64,000 nucleotides of DNA from Utricularia gibba (taxonomy: Eukaryota; Streptophyta; Magnoliopsida; Lamiales; Lentibulariaceae). This document shows positions 1 to 11,119 of this stretch, piece by piece; positions within the stretch are counted from its first letter, which is position 1, and each line of letters opens with the position of its first letter. The DNA lies in the NCBI GenBank assembly GCA_002189035.1, contig NEEC01000010.1, positions 248,001 through 312,000 on the forward strand. Direction: 5' to 3'. The position numbers were made by a program, and so were the translations under genes. Under the pieces are notes generated by a model. The model worked only from the letters and a program-made list of their open reading frames with translations, made no database searches and was not told the origin of the DNA.

Positions 1-1068
1 GAAAATAAATATAATTAAATCAGTTTTAGTCTGATTAAATGTTAAATACAATTTTTTTTATTATTTTCTATGTTTTGTTAAAATGTAATCAAAGTCATCG
101 AAAAGAGTCTAAAATAAAGGTTTATATGTTTTCTTCATGTAAGTATAGTTTTCTTATTATAAAATTTTTTACTCCTTTTTTCGTTAGTTTAATTGGAGTC
201 AGTAAATGATTGGAGATATGGCATAATTATCCAAAATAGTATGAGAGCAAAATTGGGAAAATGGTCTTCCACAATTCCATTTGAAGAAAGAGGATGTTTA
301 CAATGCACCATGATGCGCACAGTTAAATTGTGATTGACTGTATAAGGAATCATTCCAACTATCACATCAAAATAAAAATTGTGGGACTTGCACAATAATT
401 GATTTGAAAATTAGAATTGCAGGGGAATCATATTGTGTTGTGGTGTAGGTTATGGTCTTTTTGCAGCATCTCCTTTAGTTAGGTTCATGAGTTGAAGTTT
501 TTACTTTTAGGTTTTGATTATGAGTAAGGTGAAAAGTAGCATCTTACACCCTTACAATTCGAGGGAGGTACAATTTATCTATAATCTATTGAATCCTAAT
601 CTAACTATGGAGAAATAATGACCTTATAGATAAGTCATTTGGTCATTAGAAACATTCAGGCATATATTGAGAATTCTATTTTGAAGGAAAAGTGTTATAG
701 TTTACATTGATTCTTTAATCATCATGAGACACTTCTGTTGGCTTGCTCCTCCTTCCAAAGTGAATTGAAAAGCTCTCAAATAAATCGAATCTTCTATCAT
801 TCTAGCACTCCTCAATAAATAATAAACTGTTGTTATATTGTCTATGTGCTCATGGAGATTTTCACCAATCTTCCCATAAAATTTCAGCAAGAAACTAATC
901 ATGGGTGACTTGAGCTCATTAACTACATTATTTGGAAATCTAATACATAGATCTCTGTAAGTATGATCACTAGCGTCTAATTCATTTAGAGTCTAAAAAG
1001 AATTCAAGATCCCTTGCACTAGAAGAACACAAAATAATTTAACACCACTCCCGAGCAATGACACTAAT
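1..1068. other. AT-rich intergenic DNA, no gene seen
   Basis: Only short chance open frames occur here and none resembles a known protein. The sequence up to about 1060 is probably decayed repeat DNA into which the LTR-B copy starting at 1069 was inserted. Confidence 0.5.
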
Positions 1069-2419
1069 TCGATAAATGAAAATTATGTGATCATTATAAT
1101 ACAAATAAAATTATGTGTAAAATAAATTTATAATTCCTAATCCTTATAAAATACAAATTCAACACAAAATGCACAGTACATTTTAAGATCGAACACAAGA
1201 GCTGATGTTTGTTTTATTAAAATAGGATACAAAGGCACAAAATAATTTTAGTTTAAGTTTTAGTTAAGACTAATATTAAACAAATAATAAAATATGAAAT
1301 TGCAGAAAGCAATAGAACAAACGGTAAAATTAGGTTAAAAAGAAATAAAACATGGGCACCTTAGGGATTTTAGAACAGTGTGCTAATATGACCTTTGTTC
1401 TAAACACTCAAAAATGTTAACTAATTTGAGATTGTTTAGGTCTACCTAGACTAATCAATATGATTTTTTAGTTCTAATTTTTCTTGAATTTTCTAGACCA
1501 TCCTTATACTTAAGTCTATCATTTCGTAAGATAAATAAGATTAGATCTATCCAATTTTATTGGTCTTTATCCAAGAAAATCTACCTGTTTACCCACATCC
1601 CAACCCATTGGTCTACCTATAAGTTGGGTTATCTATGTTAAGTACTCTTCCTTTTTTCCATCTCATGAATCTATGCTGGAATATTGAGAAAAGATACACT
1701 AGCATTCTCAAGTTTTGGATCCTAATTTAAACTATAAACATTTCTCCCAAAGCACCACAAATACCTTGGCCACTCATAAATAAACTAAACAACTCAACTT
1801 CATAAACTAAAAATAAACCATGTTCATAATCACAAATTTAAAAGTAGAACAAATATAAAACATGCATAATGCATAAAAAAAGAAAAATTCAATTTGGATT
1901 CTTCGTCGCTACCATTTCCAGCTTGAAACAATAGCAATGGTACTAGATTCAATACTGGAAGAGCTTCAGGTTGAAATCTTCTTCTCAATCATCTTCTTCC
2001 TCCCTCTCCTTGTTCTCGTTTCATTCTTCTTCTCACTTCTGAAAATATCTTCGCCCCCTTTGTTTTTTTTTTCATTTTTCAAAATGTATCATTATCCCTA
2101 ACATTTGTATTGCTCCTGACTTGAACCTACAAACTATGAATGATTGAATCAATCAATCATGTCCCTTCCTTGTATCTTGTACTGATCGACTTATGCATAT
2201 AAATTAACTAAATTTGATCTATAATACTGCTATTAACACTTAGAAAAACATTAAAAATCAAAATATAGATTAAATTATCAACTTTGTTTTTATTATGAAT
2301 AAAAATACAAATAATACTATAATTAATAAAATATTAAAAAATATGATTAAAATACCTATTTTTATCATTAAACATACTAATTTTATAACTTAAAAATACT
2401 AATAAAATATATGTTATCA
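1069..2419 (-). repeat. LTR-B family copy (solo LTR), minus orientation
   Basis: The left edge (CGATAAATGAAAATTATG) and right edge (AAATATATGTTATCA) match, in reverse complement, the two ends of the intact LTR-B copies at 29249-30419 and 53097-54269. Internal landmarks also match in reverse: a GGTCTACCTA motif near 1438 and 1610 (the other copies have AGGTAGACC) and a pyrimidine-rich block near 1970-2060. I see no clear 5-bp target-site duplication and no adjoining retrotransposon genes, so it is an old solo LTR or an undetected fragment of a longer element. Confidence 0.6.
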
Positions 2420-3007
2420 TCTTCTATTTGTTAAATATGGAGATTGAGTGTACTTTTCTTGAAAGAAGGAAAATAGTATTCCAATGCATCTAGTGGCAGA
2501 AAATGGCCACCAATTTACATGTTTAAATCCTCATAATGCTTGAGAATGAAGGAAAACATCATTTGGAAAACTTTCCAATCATACCAATCATTAATCATTA
2601 TGAACTACTTGGATTGCCCATTTCTACATATCTTGGATGAAAAAGAAGATTATGAGTTGTATCTTCATCTATTCCAATCTCTACCCAAGTTTGAGAGGAT
2701 GATAATGAGGCTTAATCACCAACTTTAAGAGTTGACATGATTTATGCATCAAGGCCTAATGGAGCAATAGGAAATCAAGTCAAGTTGTTGGTCTTCTCTT
2801 TCTATGTAATTGACTAAGCTTTTGAGTGATCAATGGTTTGTCATTATTTTGCATTGCTTCCTATGAGTAAATGGTTCATAAATTATTAAATTCATTCTTA
2901 AATCCCTTTAAACTCACCTTCCAAATGGCCTCCGATTCTTCCACGTTATCTGATTTGGAGAAGACATCTAATAATGTGAAATGTTTAGGGCATGTTTAGA
3001 TGATGAG
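2420..3007 (+). pseudogene. Retrotransposon gag-like remnant
   Basis: The stretch around 2440-2830 resembles by eye the DNA at 28900-29248 plus 30420-30560: both have a diagnostic AAATCAAGTCAAGTTG string followed by a CTT-rich stretch and a CCAAG/AAGCT segment. The second locus looks gag-like. Frames are short (about 60 codons) and broken. It is best read as a relic of one retrotransposon family present twice in the window. No function is inferred. Confidence 0.35.
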
Positions 3008-4233
3008 TGATAACACAAATTTTATTTGCATTTTCATGATATAAAATCATCATATTTGATTATGATTTTGGCTTTACTTTTCTAGTTTTTAACATCTTAT
3101 GTGACGTTTAGGATTTTCAATCTTATGTATAAAAGTGGACTAAATCTATAAATTTAGTCCATCTTGTATTATTAACATGTAATTGAGTTTTAGCAGTAAG
3201 ATTAGCAACAAATTAAACCAAAAGGACATGCATCAAGTCAAGATGGACTTTTCTGAAGGATAAAAGGAGAAGATATTTTCTGAAGAGAGGGATTTTTTTT
3301 GAACAAAGATAGAAGAAAAAAAAATCAAAGAACTTTGAAGACGATGGATGAAGAAGAAAACTCTAATAAGAATCAACTCCACACCTAAAAGCAACCTCTT
3401 TATTAGCGTTACTATTCCTAAATCAGAATAGTAATTGACAGGAACAAAATAGACTCAACTTCGCTTTATGTTTATCTAATTTTCAATGTTGATACTTTCC
3501 TTTAAATACATATGACAATGCTCTCAGTTTTATTTGATGAAGTAATGACTCTCCTTTCTATAATGCATAACTAAATTTAGAAGATAGTTAGAGTAAACAA
3601 AGTTGGTATGGGATAAATCTTTGGTTTTAATCATTATTTTCATATAATTTCTATCTGTTTTACCATACTTCAAATAGATCTAAGGGATAGAACAAAGAAC
3701 AACACAACTTAGGAACTCAACTTGAAGGTAGACTAAGGAGTTTATTTTTAGATAGACCTAGTTCTATTTATTTCATAAATTAGTAGATCTATGAATGAAA
3801 TAGGTTGGAAAATTAGAGAGTATTGTAGCAAAAAATGTAATAAATGATATGGATAGATATAGGTTTTTTGAAGTTGTGTAGGTATGAAATTGTGAGATAA
3901 AATTTGGGATCTGTACACTACATCACCCAAGATACCTTAAGGCATCATTGTTTTTTTGTCTACAAAAACTTGAATTTATTAATTTCTGCACTATTATTTG
4001 ATTTAATTTACCAATCTAATGTCCTGAAGTTAATTTACCTAGGATTAAGAGTAAAATTATTTTGAATTCTGCATCTTAAAAAAAAATACATTGCAAGTAC
4101 CTACTTTTTGTGATCGTCCTTGATTCTACTATACATTTTATACTAGGGAATATTTTTATTGCATTATGATTATAAATTTTATTTGAGATGAAATTTTATT
4201 TTCAACAGTAATTTAAAAAATTATTATTTATCA
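3008..4233 (+). repeat. LTR-B family copy, plus orientation, diverged
   Basis: It begins TGATAACACAAATTTT like the intact copies and contains the paired GGACTAAATC / ATTTAGTCC motif near 3137. It also has an AGGTAGACTAAGG / ATAGACCTAG segment near 3725-3765 and a GCAAGTACCTACTTTTTGTG block near 4092, which the intact copies show as GCAAGCACCTGCTCTT. It ends in TTTATCA at 4233. The length of 1226 bp fits the family (1171-1173 bp). Flanks do not give a clear duplication, so the right edge is approximate. Confidence 0.6.
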
Positions 4234-4756
4234 TGTTGGAATAAGTTTAAATGGATGAGTGTATATATTTACTTCATTTGATACAATGGTTTATTAAATC
4301 TTTGAAATAATGGATACAATAAAACATGAGAATTCCAATGAATAAGGGATAAAAATAAACCTTGGACTGAGGTGGATAATAATTTATCATCTTGGAAAAT
4401 AAATATACTTTTCAAATTATACCCTTTAGACCAAAATAAATATATTGCTTAGATTGTGTCAAATTCATTAAAAGACCAAAGGGTCGACAAAAGAGGGAAT
4501 GCGACTGTATTTTACGTGGATAATCGCCAATTTATTTGTTGGTTATCAGTTTTTTCTTAGATTTTGTGGTTGAATATCTTCTGTTTGGGAAATTACTAAA
4601 AAAAATTAGATTAATTCGACGTTAGGTTAAGCTTTCAGATCTAGAAATGTGCTGGATGAAAATCCTTTTTTTTTTGTAGAATCATTACAAACTTTTGATA
4701 GGCACCTGATGTTGTGCCAAATTTTGATAATATTTATGGTGTTTTCAGTGTTAAGG
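4234..4756. other. Spacer between two LTR-B copies, no gene seen
   Basis: About 520 bp of AT-rich sequence without a recognisable frame or motif. It separates a plus copy and a minus copy of LTR-B. Confidence 0.4.
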
Positions 4757-5700
4757 TGATAAACGAAAAATTCGCACACGTTGTAAATATGCAAACTCTT
4801 CTATCAAATAAAATTTCTAAACCTATTTTATATTCAATCATACAAAAAATATGATGCATGCTATTTTTTCCAAGATTGAAAATTATGTCTAAACTAAGGT
4901 TAAGGCAGGTTTAGCATAAAATACAATAGAGAAACAAACAAATAAATTCGGTCACTAACTACAACAAGATAATGCAATGTCTTGAAACTTCAAGGAGAGA
5001 TATGATCATTGCTACACTCAACTCATCTAACCCAACAATCATTCACCTAACTAATGAAGGATTCAAGTTTACCTAAACCCTTCTTTTCCCTAATTTGATA
5101 AGGAATTAGTGTGATTACTGAGTTAGGTAATCATGAACACTCAATTCTACCTCAAGTTATTAGATGTATTTAGCCACTCATGCCTAAGTAAAATAAAACA
5201 TGTTCATAATATAACAACCAAAACATGTTCATCACAGTGCAATAACAAGAAAAGAAACATAAATGAAAATAAAAATTGTAAATAGTTTGTATGAGAAAGC
5301 TAAAACTACTCCCGGTTAGGAGTAGTGCTCCTGATAAACAAAGAAAAATTCAGCGGTAAGCTTGGTTCTTCGTTTCATTTTCATTGTTCTTCATGGTTTT
5401 GCTATTGTTCAAAGTTGTGAAGATATTTTTCTCTCCCTTCATTATGCCAAAAATCGTATTTGTACAACATTGGTATTTGATGTCTCATATTCTCACTTTT
5501 TGTCTCCATTCCTTGCCACCTTCACTGTTTTCTTTTGACTCCTAAGGATTTGGGGTGTTAAAACGTGCTACATTGCTCAAAGAAAGAGATTAAAACAAGG
5601 ATTGGAACTAAATCCATGATTTTGTCTCAACTTGCAAATACTGAATTAAATTCAACTTCTATGACCTAATTTTACTCATTTGGTAGTTCTAAAACATTGA
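4757..5700 (-). repeat. LTR-B family copy, minus orientation, partial
   Basis: The left edge TGATAAACGAAAAATTCGCA is the reverse complement of the LTR-B right end (TTTTTCGTTTATCA). The reverse-orientation landmark GGAACTAAATCCATGATTTT occurs near 5606. The other terminus (TGTGTTATCA) was not found. The copy therefore seems cut off near 5700, where similarity to family C begins. The right boundary is an estimate. Confidence 0.5.
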
Positions 5701-5703
5701 AAA

Positions 5704-6625
5704 AGTAAGGATAGGTGAGTTAGAATAGAGAGAAAAATAAAAAAAATTAGCATTAGAAACATTATTTCCAGTAAAAATGTGTTTTGGGCTATTTTGCATT
5801 AATCCAAGGGTTAGGATGACTTTACTATTTATCCAAGTCTAGGAATGACCAGCCCATTTGGGCTGAGTCGTATATTATGACAAGTTTGCTTACTCATTAT
5901 TAGTCTAAGGGTAAAATGGGAATGCATATCTGTATGCGTTATGAGATAAGAATAACCAACAAGAAAGAGGGAACATGCCTTGCCACAACATGCAATAGGG
6001 CAAGGAATTCTGACTTCTGGATACCTTTTCAACGAATTTTCAAGTGATTTTCAAGAAGGCAAAGGAGGAATAGTTCCAAGATAGCATTGAAACTCAATTT
6101 GAACGCCGAGAACCTAGCAAAGATAGAGATCTTCAATTGAGAAGCCTGAGAATCAGTTTGTTTGAGAAGAAGAATCGTAGTAGCGAGAATGGACTTGAAG
6201 AATTGAATGAACTTTTTAACTTTTGTATCAACTTATTTTTACATTTCAATTCTTGAACCTGTATGGTAAATATGTTTTTAATTTGAATGTCTAATTTACT
6301 TGACTGTTTTCATTTTTTGAACATGCTTGCTTCGTTATGTATGCTCTAGTTCGCATGCCAATAGTGAAACTAGAAGCATGAGGTTGAGTCGCTGCTTATG
6401 TTTAGTTTAATCTCAATCTCAATCTCAATTTAGTGCAATGTCTACCGTAATTTCAAGAAAAGCTGATTTACATATTCTATTCAATGTTTTCAGATTAGGA
6501 ACTAGTAGCTGAATTTTACAATTTTTAGTAGAGTAGATGTTTTCAGACAAAACCTCCTATTTAATCCTCTTACATATAGAACTAACAGCTTAAAACCATT
6601 TGCTATTTGTGGAATAACTTGTACT
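5704..6625 (+). repeat. Dispersed repeat family C, copy 1
   Basis: It aligns by eye with 60234-61145. Shared blocks are TTAGAATAGAGAGAAAA / TTAGAATAGGGAAAA, CAGCCCATTTGGGCTGA / CAACCCATTTGGATTGA, GAGTCGTATATTATGAC / GATTCGTATAATCTGAC, TTTGAGAAGAAGA, and ACTAACAGCTTAAAACCATTTGCT / ACTAACAACTAAAAGTTGTTTGCT. The second copy begins TGTTAGGAATATG, an LTR-like start, so the family is probably an LTR. No terminal duplication was established. A short AATCTC tandem lies at about 6411-6430. Confidence 0.5.
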
Positions 6626-7270
6626 TTCTATTATTATATTATTTTTCTTACAAAAGAATGTGGTTTGTTTTCTTAGTTTATAAATTACTTTTGATAGAGA
6701 AGATATTTAGGTCAGTGACACCTTCTGAAATAGATGAACATTATATTGTGGTTGTTGATTACAATGACATTTTAATATATTACTTGTATTTGATAATATA
6801 CCACTAGCCATTATTGCATCATACGTCACCATTTCATCTACACTTGAAAATTTAATTTATTGAAAATCCACAATTGCAAGAGTGAAGTGCAAATAGGAAT
6901 AAAAAATGTCATCATAATAAAAAAAGTAATATGACCATCATTCATCAATAATCATAGGTAACTTTTACAGAACATCATGAATTAAACATAAAGCACGAAT
7001 GAAAATTCAAATTCATCATCGGCTTATGACAAAACACACTATTATTAACAAAAATGATAGGAAAAACAATTCAAAGAGTATCCTAACATCTTAATCCATC
7101 AATCCAAGTGCGACTTGATTCAAAAGACAATTAAATGTACAATAGAGAAAAGATAATCACAATGTTGATGTAAGATTGTACACCATTACGAGACAATCAT
7201 TATCAGATACCTTAAGAAATAAGGTCAACTTTATTGGCTTTGATATTATAATCTATTACATGCAATTGTT
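6626..7270. other. AT-rich intergenic DNA, no gene seen
   Basis: No recognisable coding or structural feature was found. It may contain the 3' part of the broken gene that starts to its right on the minus strand. Confidence 0.4.
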
Positions 7271-7770
7271 CTAAAATATTGAGATCAACTTGCTTATTAG
7301 TTCAGAGTGTCCGAGGGAAAGATGGTCAACATATATCAATGTCTCATCCATCAAAGAAGGCTGCACATGTGGGTCATTCGGCAATGATGAATTAGCCTCA
7401 ACGAATTCAATATTAATTGGTGAGCTTTGGTTGATAGCTTCCTTATAACATGTAGCGAATTCTCTGATTGCATGATCTCTACCAAAAACTTCTTCCCAAT
7501 CTAGATAATGTGGCCACGTCTTAGATCTCATCTTCACAATCTTAGGATTAATTTACAACAAGAATCAAATTAAAACAAAATAAGAATCAATTTTTTTTAA
7601 AAAAATCCAACAACTTGAATAATCTTTACCTATGTTATTTTTTCCCACTATTCAAGTATATCGTCTATAATATGAATAGAACTATTCCAATGTGTTTCAT
7701 ATTTGCTCAAGATCTCCATCAACTCATAGTATTCTTTTTTCCAAGTATCATGCATTGACATAACATGATG
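7271..7770 (-). pseudogene. Myb/SANT-like domain protein fragment
   Basis: The minus strand encodes a segment beginning KMRSKTWPHYLDWEEVFGRD (about 7465-7535). This matches the C-terminal part of the plant Myb/SANT-like DNA-binding domain found in L10-interacting-MYB-type proteins and in Harbinger-transposon accessory proteins. Upstream on the same strand (about 7650-7770) a second piece contains HWNSSIHIIDDI, which fits the earlier 'GF.W....' part of that domain. A gap with splice-like sequence lies between them. The first half of the domain and any catalytic partner are missing, so I read it as a broken gene copy or transposon relic. Family assignment is from remembered motifs only. Confidence 0.45.
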
Positions 7771-9369
7771 ATTGGCAAAAATTGATAAGTGATTTTATAT
7801 TGTTTCAAAATATTTTCTTTCATTACTTTTGAGTGTTATTTTTACTTATATTAGACTTCAATTTCTCATTATTTTTAATTGATTTTACATCTTTCATACT
7901 ATTTTGATCTTTTAGAAGAGAAAATATATTTTGTGAATTTTTAGAACATTTTTGGATCAATTTGAAAAGAAATCAAGACCCACCAAATTATGGATTTGAT
8001 GGGTCACAAATCTCAACCCAATACTCGATCGAATGATGAAGATTTGGTCCAAGATTCGTGGATAAGATAAAAATTTAAATATGATTTTAGAATATTTAGA
8101 TAAAAGATCTTATTCAAACCCATCAAACAAGTTCAATATGAATATTTGAATATGCTCTCCTAGAAATATCTCTCTCTCTCAACCATTAGAGATATTTTTG
8201 AACCACTTTTCCTTTGTATTTTGTCCTATTTTTGTGTCTATTTTCATGTTAAAATCAAGCATATGCATGTGATCACTTGTGGCTAAGGATTTATGATGAA
8301 GCCTTGTGCAAATCCTACTCTTGTGAGTGTTTTACTATGTTTTTCAATATTTAATTTGAGGTTTGATTCTATTTTTTTTAACGTTTTCTTTATCAACGTA
8401 TTCTTTGATACCACATAACTCCAAAAGAATGTGGGAGAATAAAAGGTTGGCCTCAAGCAACTAGGGAGAAGGACTAAATCGAACATTATTAGTAAGACAT
8501 ATTCTGTATAATCTGTCTGTGAAGTGTGAAATGTAGAAGTTAGATTTGGATGCGGGGAAATCATGGGTTATCATAAGAGATGAAATGGCTCTGGTGGTGT
8601 ACTTGATTCTATAATTCCACTAAACGAGAGACGATGCTATAACAGTTATCGAGTAGTACTATTTTAGAATAACACCTTCAGAACTTGTATAAGTGGATCA
8701 ATTTTCAAGGTTTACACACATAAGTTTGGGTGAGTTTTGAGCAAGATGGATCATAGATCTGAAGTCACTTTTCTTGTTGTTATTAATACCAAATCTTTGT
8801 TTTATTTTCGATCTTTCGAGTCATTGTTTTGAAAAGAAGATTTCAATAATAATTCCATGTGAATACAATCTTATATATTACTTCGACATTTTCTGTATAC
8901 TTGTAGAATTACCATCACAAATGTCTGATCTAGGAAGTATTTTATGTAATACTTTTTCAATGGCATCTTGATAACTAGAATGAATATCACTCTCGCTCTT
9001 GCACCCAAACAATATAGCTTGTTTGTAAGCTGCAAGAAGACAGTTCTCCTCCCTTGATGTTCAATCATGCTTACTCCTTGAATTAGACTGATTTTTAGTA
9101 ACATGAATCTTCTTGATAGAGTTACTCTCAGCCACATACTTTATTGGAGAAGGTTCCATTATTCTACAACCATATGCTTACTAAATATTGGAACATAGCA
9201 TGGATCAATGAACGAAAGTATAAGTTTTTATTTTGAAGGGGCACCTAATCTCACAAACTTTTATAATGAGACATTGTGGTTTATAAGATATGAGCTAATT
9301 TTAAATTCATTAAATTTTGTTATTTTATTACATTAATTATATACTAATTATGCATTATTTTTTTAATGA
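7771..9369. other. Intergenic DNA, probable unclassified repeat
   Basis: No gene is recognised. The block from about 7787 (TGATAAGTGATTTTATATTG) to about 8740 has the composition of an LTR, with a TG start, a long non-coding body and CT-rich runs near 8165-8180. No second copy was found in the window to confirm this. Confidence 0.3.
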
Positions 9370-9840
9370 AAAGTTTTAAATTTATCAACAAGTTCAAATC
9401 CAAGAAGAAGGCTACAAAGTACGCAATTGATATAGGATTTTGTTTCAAGATAGTGAAAAATGATAGTAATCATCTATGGATGTGATGCGTGGTAGCGATA
9501 ACATGCTAGTGAATTGAAGTGTGAAATGCTAGTGAAAAACCATGCTGAATCATTCAACTCAATCCTGAAAAATAAGTGCACTCTCCCACTTCTTGAGATG
9601 CTAGTGAAAGTCAATGATGCTTTTGCAATCTATTTCGACCAAAAGCAAGATGAACGTGTTTGATTTTCGACAAGTATATGTATAAAAATTGTGAAAATTG
9701 TGGCCAAATGTACGAAAAGGCATCATCGATTGTGATAACTAAATGGAGTGACGATGCATATCAATACCTCAAGAATGGAGTATTGCACCAACTGACCATT
9801 TCTCAACGTACTTGTTCATGTCATAAATGGTAGTATTCTA
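9370..9840 (+). pseudogene. Mutator-like transposase remnant, internally deleted
   Basis: Two conserved parts of plant MuDR transposases sit almost side by side. At about 9385-9475 is the N-terminal domain (K-K-A-T-K-Y-A-I-D-I-G-F, then K-I-V-K-N-D). At about 9540-9840 is the C-terminal part: E-S-F-N-S-I-L-K, then P-L-L-E-M-L-V-K-V, ending in a SWIM-type CSCHKW motif near 9820-9837. The several hundred codons with the catalytic Asp/Asp/Glu residues are absent. Stops and frame changes are present. This is a deletion derivative and cannot encode an active transposase. Confidence 0.6.
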
Positions 9841-11119
9841 GTGAGTCCATAACGCTTTTCGTATCTCGCATATACATACAATTAATTAATGCATATGTGA
9901 TGATTAAGGAATTTCATGCAAGCATGCATATAGCATTCCTAATTATATCAATCTGACTTAGCTGCATTTTGTGGATGCCTATTTTGGTAGTGATTAGTTT
10001 TTTGTATGTTATCAAGGTGTCATCATTGGATTACTGAGCTTCAAATTGTGATGCGCAACCCCAGAGCCCCCGGGTGGAAACCACAAACACTTGGCCAGAT
10101 CCCAAGGAAATGCATTTCCAGCGATTCCTTGGTTGTAGAAGAAAAGAAAGTCTATGTCTTCTTTGTGGAGAAGCATAAGGTGTACGATATGTGGAGAATA
10201 TGAACATAATCATAGATCTTGCAAGAGATAGGAAGATGAGTGTAATGCGGAAAATATGAAAGTAAACTAGTGTTATTTGGTGATAGAATCACATTGTAAA
10301 GTACAAAGGAATGCTTTGCAAGTCCAAAGAACACTGCATTGATTGACCATGAAGGGCTTGTTGATATTCATTTCACATGAGTATCGGAATAATAACTCTT
10401 TGTACAGTCAACATCAAACTGCATATATAGGATCTATCCATGGTCCCTTTGTTACTTTATCACAAAATACAAAAATCAACATTCACAATTATTTTGCACC
10501 ATTCATGAATAGTAGTCCACGTATCTTTACCTCATACCTCAAAATGTGGGGACAAATTAATATAGAATCTTCTTATTCTTTTGCAGAATCCAAGAGAGAA
10601 TGGGAAGTGCAACCCTAATAAATTTAGGTGAAAAATAATGTGTTAATTTTAATGAAAAAGTAAAAAGATAAAAAATAAATTACAACACAATTTCTTTTAC
10701 AAACTCATCAACCAAAGAAATATGCATCTAATCAAGTTACGTTTATTCCAATAAACCAAAGACATCATTTACAAAACTTTTATAATCTGAAATCCATATA
10801 TAATCCTTTATAAAATTAAACGGAACTAAATGTACCCTAAGGGCTTTAATTGTTGTTTGGCTCCTGTGACGCACATATACCGTTGTCTGGTGTATGCAGA
10901 AAAGGAAAAGAATGGCCTGTTACCGAAAATTGGAAAATTATGTTCGTCGAACGGCAACAACATCATCTCCTTCGGTACATTTTTTTCTGCCCTTCCCCGT
11001 TGCTGTGAACGATTTGTAGGCAAGCATCCGTATATTCGAGGGAGCATGGAGAGGCATTAATTAGAAAGCTTCATTCGGTGAGAAAGTAGAAATCATTGAA
11101 AGCGTTGTTCTTGCTTGCA
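9841..11119. other. Intergenic DNA and 5' flank of the ankyrin gene
   Basis: Short frames around 10006-10618 do not resemble known proteins; part may be the tail of the MULE remnant to the left. From about 10820 the sequence becomes less AT-rich and probably holds the promoter and 5' leader of the gene starting at 11120. Confidence 0.4.
10809..10816 (+). promoter_or_regulatory. Candidate TATA box of the ankyrin gene
   Basis: TATAAAAT lies about 310 bp before the start codon, at the boundary between AT-rich flank and leader-like sequence. Placement alone supports it, and such strings are common in AT-rich DNA. Confidence 0.25.

Noticed and set aside
4234-4262. Target duplication for the LTR-B copy at 3008 from similar GTTTAGATGATGAG / GTTTAAATGGATGAG flanks
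   Set aside because: The words are not adjacent to the right LTR end and are too long for a 5-bp duplication; probably chance.
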